Assembly (NCBI GenBank): GCA_002914805.1
Contig: JXTB01000187.1
Coordinates: forward strand, 320,619 to 384,618
Direction of reading: 5' to 3'
DNA from: Parasponia andersonii
Lineage: Eukaryota; Streptophyta; Magnoliopsida; Rosales; Cannabaceae
DNA: 64,000 bases
Every line of letters starts with the position of its first letter. Positions within the stretch are counted from its first letter, which is position 1. Position numbers and translations under genes: made by a program. Of the stretch, positions 61,291 through 64,000 are shown in pieces. The notes below the pieces were generated by a model, which made no database searches, was not told the DNA's origin, and saw only the letters and a list, made by a program, of their open reading frames with translations.

Positions 61291-61639
61291 TTCACTGACC
61301 ACCAGAGGACCACTAGGGAGTCAAGCAACTTTGATGCCTATCCCTAGTCAGCAAACTAGGCCTACTCATTTTCAGAGCTCAGCTCCGACTTTTAACTCTC
61401 CTGTTCAGCACCAATATCGTCCTCAAGGTTCTACCTTCACCACAGGATGCAGACACCTCAGGTATCTAGAACAAAAATAGGTTATGGATAGTTCCACAGT
61501 AGTACTCTTGGATCTAGCAGTAGTCATTCGGGGAGAGGCAAAAGAAAGAAAGGAAAGGGGAAAGCTCAAACCTATGCAGTCACTGGGAGAAAGGGATATG
61601 ATCAGCCTGGAACTATAGTGGTTGATGGTATGATCTTAC

Positions 61640-61980
61640 TTTATCACTCTTAGGCTCACGTGTTATTTGATACCGGTGCATCTCATTCCTTTATATTTGT
61701 GTCGTTTGCTAACATATTGGGTTTAAAATCTGAAATCTTTGATCCTGTTTTGAATCTTGATACTCCTTTGGGAAATGTCAATAGTGTGTCTATTATATGC
61801 AATTCTTGTTCTATCGTCATTGATAGATATGAGATATTAGTTAATTTGATTGTGATACCTATGAATTAATTTGATGTGATTCTTCGTATGGACTGGTTGT
61901 CCAAATATAGAGCAATAGTGGATTGTCATAGAAGAAAGGTGACTCTTCATACTGAAGATGGTTATTTAGTTGTGTATTAA
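61640..61980 (+). pseudogene. Aspartic protease of the Tekay element
   Basis: The active site is AHVLFDTGASHSFIFVSFA (Asp-Thr-Gly at 61669-61677). FDVILRMDWLSKYRAIVDC follows; the family has ILGMDWL, so Gly became Arg. A TAG precedes AHVLFD and a TAA precedes FDVIL. Confidence 0.85.
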
Positions 61981-62109
61981 GTTGGTTTAAATCCAATAAG
62001 CCTTAGTCCTCTCCTGAGAGCAAGTATTGGTAAGAGAAAGAAATTAGAATGTTGTGGAAGCCTATTCATCATTGATAGAGAGATAGGAACTGCCGATAAA
62101 TACCCATGG

Positions 62110-63460
62110 ATATCAGTGATTAGTGAATTTCCTGATGCCTTTCCAGAAGATTTACTTGGATTGCCACCTGACAGAGAGATTGAATTCCTGTATCGACTTA
62201 TTTTCTGGAACTCATCCAGTTTCTATTCAGGCTTATTGAATGGCCCCTGCAGAGATGACTTAATTAAAGGAACAACTAGATGACCTATTGTCAAAAGGGT
62301 TCATCAGGAGTAGTACCTCACCTTGGGGTGCTCCAGTTCTCTTTGCCAAGAAAGCTGATGGTACACTCAGACTTTGTGTGGACTACAGAAAGCTAAACCA
62401 GCTTACAAGAAAGAACAAATATCCTTTGCCAAGAATTGACGAGTTGTTTGACCAACTCAGTGGATCCAAATTATTTTCAATGATAGACTTGAGATCTGGG
62501 TATCACCAATTGAAGATTCGTAAAGAAGACATATCGAAAACTGCATTCAGGACTCGATATGGTCATTTTGAGTTTCTGGTTATGCCTTTCAGATGCACCT
62601 GCAGCGTTCATGGACCTTATGAACAGAATCTTCAGGCCTTATTTGGATAAATTCATAGTTGTGTTTATTGACGATATTTTGATTTATTCTAAGGCTCGGG
62701 AAGAATATGCTGAATATTTAAGGACCGTGCTACAGACTTTGAGAGATCATTAATTATATGCCAAGAGATTGAATATGATTTATGGATGACAGAAGTTAAA
62801 TTCTTGGGCTATGTGATTTCTCAAAATGGTATCTCAATTGATCCGTCTAAGATAGAGTCTATTCTAGGATGGGAAAGACTGAGAAATGTTACTGTGGTGA
62901 GAAGTTTCCTTTGTTTAGTTGGTTATTATCATCGTTTTATGGAAAACTTCTCGCATATTACTTTGCCTTTAACCAAGTTAACGAGGAAAGATGTCAAGTT
63001 TGCTTGGAATGATGAGTATGAGACATCATTCATGAAATTGAAGGAAAAACTGACAATCGCACCTATTCTGATTATCCCTGACAGTAGTGAACCATATGTG
63101 GTGTATAAGACGCTTCTGGTCTGGGATTGGGATGTGTTTTGATGCAAAATGGCCGGGTTGTAGCTTATACTTCTCATCAATCGAAACCTCATGAAAAGAA
63201 CTATCCTGCTCATGATCTAGAATTGGCGGCTGTAATATTTGCTCTCAAGATTTGGAGATATTATTTGTATGGAGATAAGTTTGATATTTACTCTGATCAC
63301 AAGAGTTTGAAATAACTCTTCAGTCAACGAGACTTGAATTTGAGACAGAGGAGATGGATTGAATATATGGAGGATTATAATTTCAATCTTCAGTATCATC
63401 CTGGAAAGGCAAATGTGGTAGCAGATGCCTTGAGCCGTAAATCTCATTGTATACTTGTGA
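62110..63460 (+). pseudogene. Reverse transcriptase and RNase H of the Tekay element
   Basis: RT motifs: [69 protein letters not shown], then a small deletion near 62585 that shifts frame, then [13 protein letters not shown] and the catalytic FIDDILIYSK (FIDD at 62664-62675). RNase [48 protein letters not shown] and [15 protein letters not shown]. The connection has lost part of the TDAS motif (VVYKTLL, frame change near 63110). Stops include TGA at about 62237, TAA at 62259, 62751 and 63313. Confidence 0.88.
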
Positions 63461-63470
63461 TGCCCAAGAT

Positions 63471-64000
63471 TCTCACATACATAATAAGCCAATAATAAAC
63501 AAATTCATATTGCATAATAGATATATCAAGCAACTAGTATCAATTTCATGGTAAATTACTCATTCTGATTGTTAAATATCTGTATTATTGTACTAATATT
63601 TGTGGAAGCGCTCCTATGCAGTGTAAAGGCTCAGTACCCTAAGAGAGAGAGAGCTTGATGTGTGAAAGGGACAAAGAATACATTTATGAATAGTAATACT
63701 ATACGAACATGCATTAAAATCATATATGTTGATAACTTGGTCAAATAGTAGTTTTTTGGTAAAATGCATTTTTCACACTTTTCGGAGCCAAATTGACTGT
63801 GCGTTTAAAACTTCAAATAGATTTTATTTAATGTATAGAAACCATTTCTAGCATTTTCCAAAATGTTGGTTTCAGGTAAGCACGAGGTGGCAGTTACTGT
63901 ATTGAGCTGTGTTTAATTACACTAAGCTAGCTTAGATTAAGCTTAATCACGTAATGTCATCTTTGTGCACTCTAATAATTAGGCATTGATACTTTGTTTG
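63471..64000. other. AT-rich stretch after the Tekay truncation, no gene seen
   Basis: Sequence unrelated to integrase begins right after the RNase H end. A short GA run is at 63643-63652. Whether this is original flanking DNA or another insertion cannot be told inside the window. Confidence 0.5.

Larger units (their letters stand above)
58066..63470 (+). mobile_element. Tekay/Del chromovirus (Ty3/gypsy), truncated
   Basis: 5' LTR, primer site, gag, protease, RT and RNase H are present in the usual chromovirus order. The RT sequence ([20 protein letters not shown], then ALSRK-type RNase H end) matches the Tekay/Del clade. Homology ends about 63465, before integrase. No integrase, chromodomain or 3' LTR lies in the remaining 530 bp. 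Many stops and small indels show an old, inactive copy. Confidence 0.85.

Noticed and set aside
60413..63320. Stop-to-Gln reassignment as an explanation for the many TAG/TAA codons in the Tekay element
   Set aside because: The host genes here use the standard code with normal stops, the element also has frameshifts and TGA stops, and methylation-driven decay explains the pattern.
1..64000. CRISPR arrays, prokaryotic operons or organellar origin
   Set aside because: No regularly spaced repeats, no operon-like gene packing, and spliced plant genes with nuclear transposons throughout.

Overview
The window is nuclear DNA of a flowering plant, most likely a eudicot. It is AT-rich, has GT-AG introns in the genes, many (TA)n and (GA)n microsatellites, and is dominated by plant transposon families. 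I cannot name the species. Three stretches are unreadable: N runs at 6003-6765 and 51571-51869, and a single N at 9948.

Only two host genes are well supported. The first is a trehalose-6-phosphate phosphatase gene on the + strand (CDS 24025-26789, 11 coding exons joining to 371 residues, plus a 5'-UTR intron). Its promoter carries two G-box/ABRE motifs. The second is a single-exon NDR1/HIN1-like (LEA_2) membrane-anchored protein on the - strand (56664-57473, 269 residues). A small - strand ORF at 31507-31773 is only a weak candidate.

The rest is mobile-element DNA and AT-rich intergenic sequence. 0-12.3 kb: CACTA (En/Spm) remnants, including a broken Transposase_24 gene with clear splice sites, a non-autonomous CACTA-like element that seems to hold a captured gene start, a SINE-like head, and LTR fragments. 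14-36 kb: host-type sequence with repeated insertions of one short (TA)n-flanked MITE-like family (six copies here, a seventh near 57.9 kb), one lying inside the last intron of the phosphatase gene. 37.5-43 kb: a LINE ORF1 (DUF4283) relic, a Tekay-type solo LTR with an internal tandem duplication, a possible MULE and another solo LTR. 43466-54987: a nearly complete Ty3/gypsy element of the Tat lineage, in the order gag, protease, RT, RNase H, second (archaeal-type) RNase H, integrase, then a long antisense gene, then the 3' LTR. 58066-63470: a decayed Tekay/Del chromovirus (5' LTR, primer binding site, gag, protease, RT, RNase H) lacking integrase, chromodomain and 3' LTR.

The most interesting structure is the antisense accessory gene in the Tat element (53365 down to 50731). 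It has its own TATA box, a 5' leader intron ending directly before the ATG, a Transposase_28 ('putative gypsy type transposon') domain and a long C-terminal coiled coil. It has been split by a second insertion with perfect 95-bp terminal inverted repeats, TG...CA ends and a CCGTC target duplication; the interior of that insertion is an assembly gap. All retroelement reading frames here carry stops or frameshifts, so none looks autonomous now.
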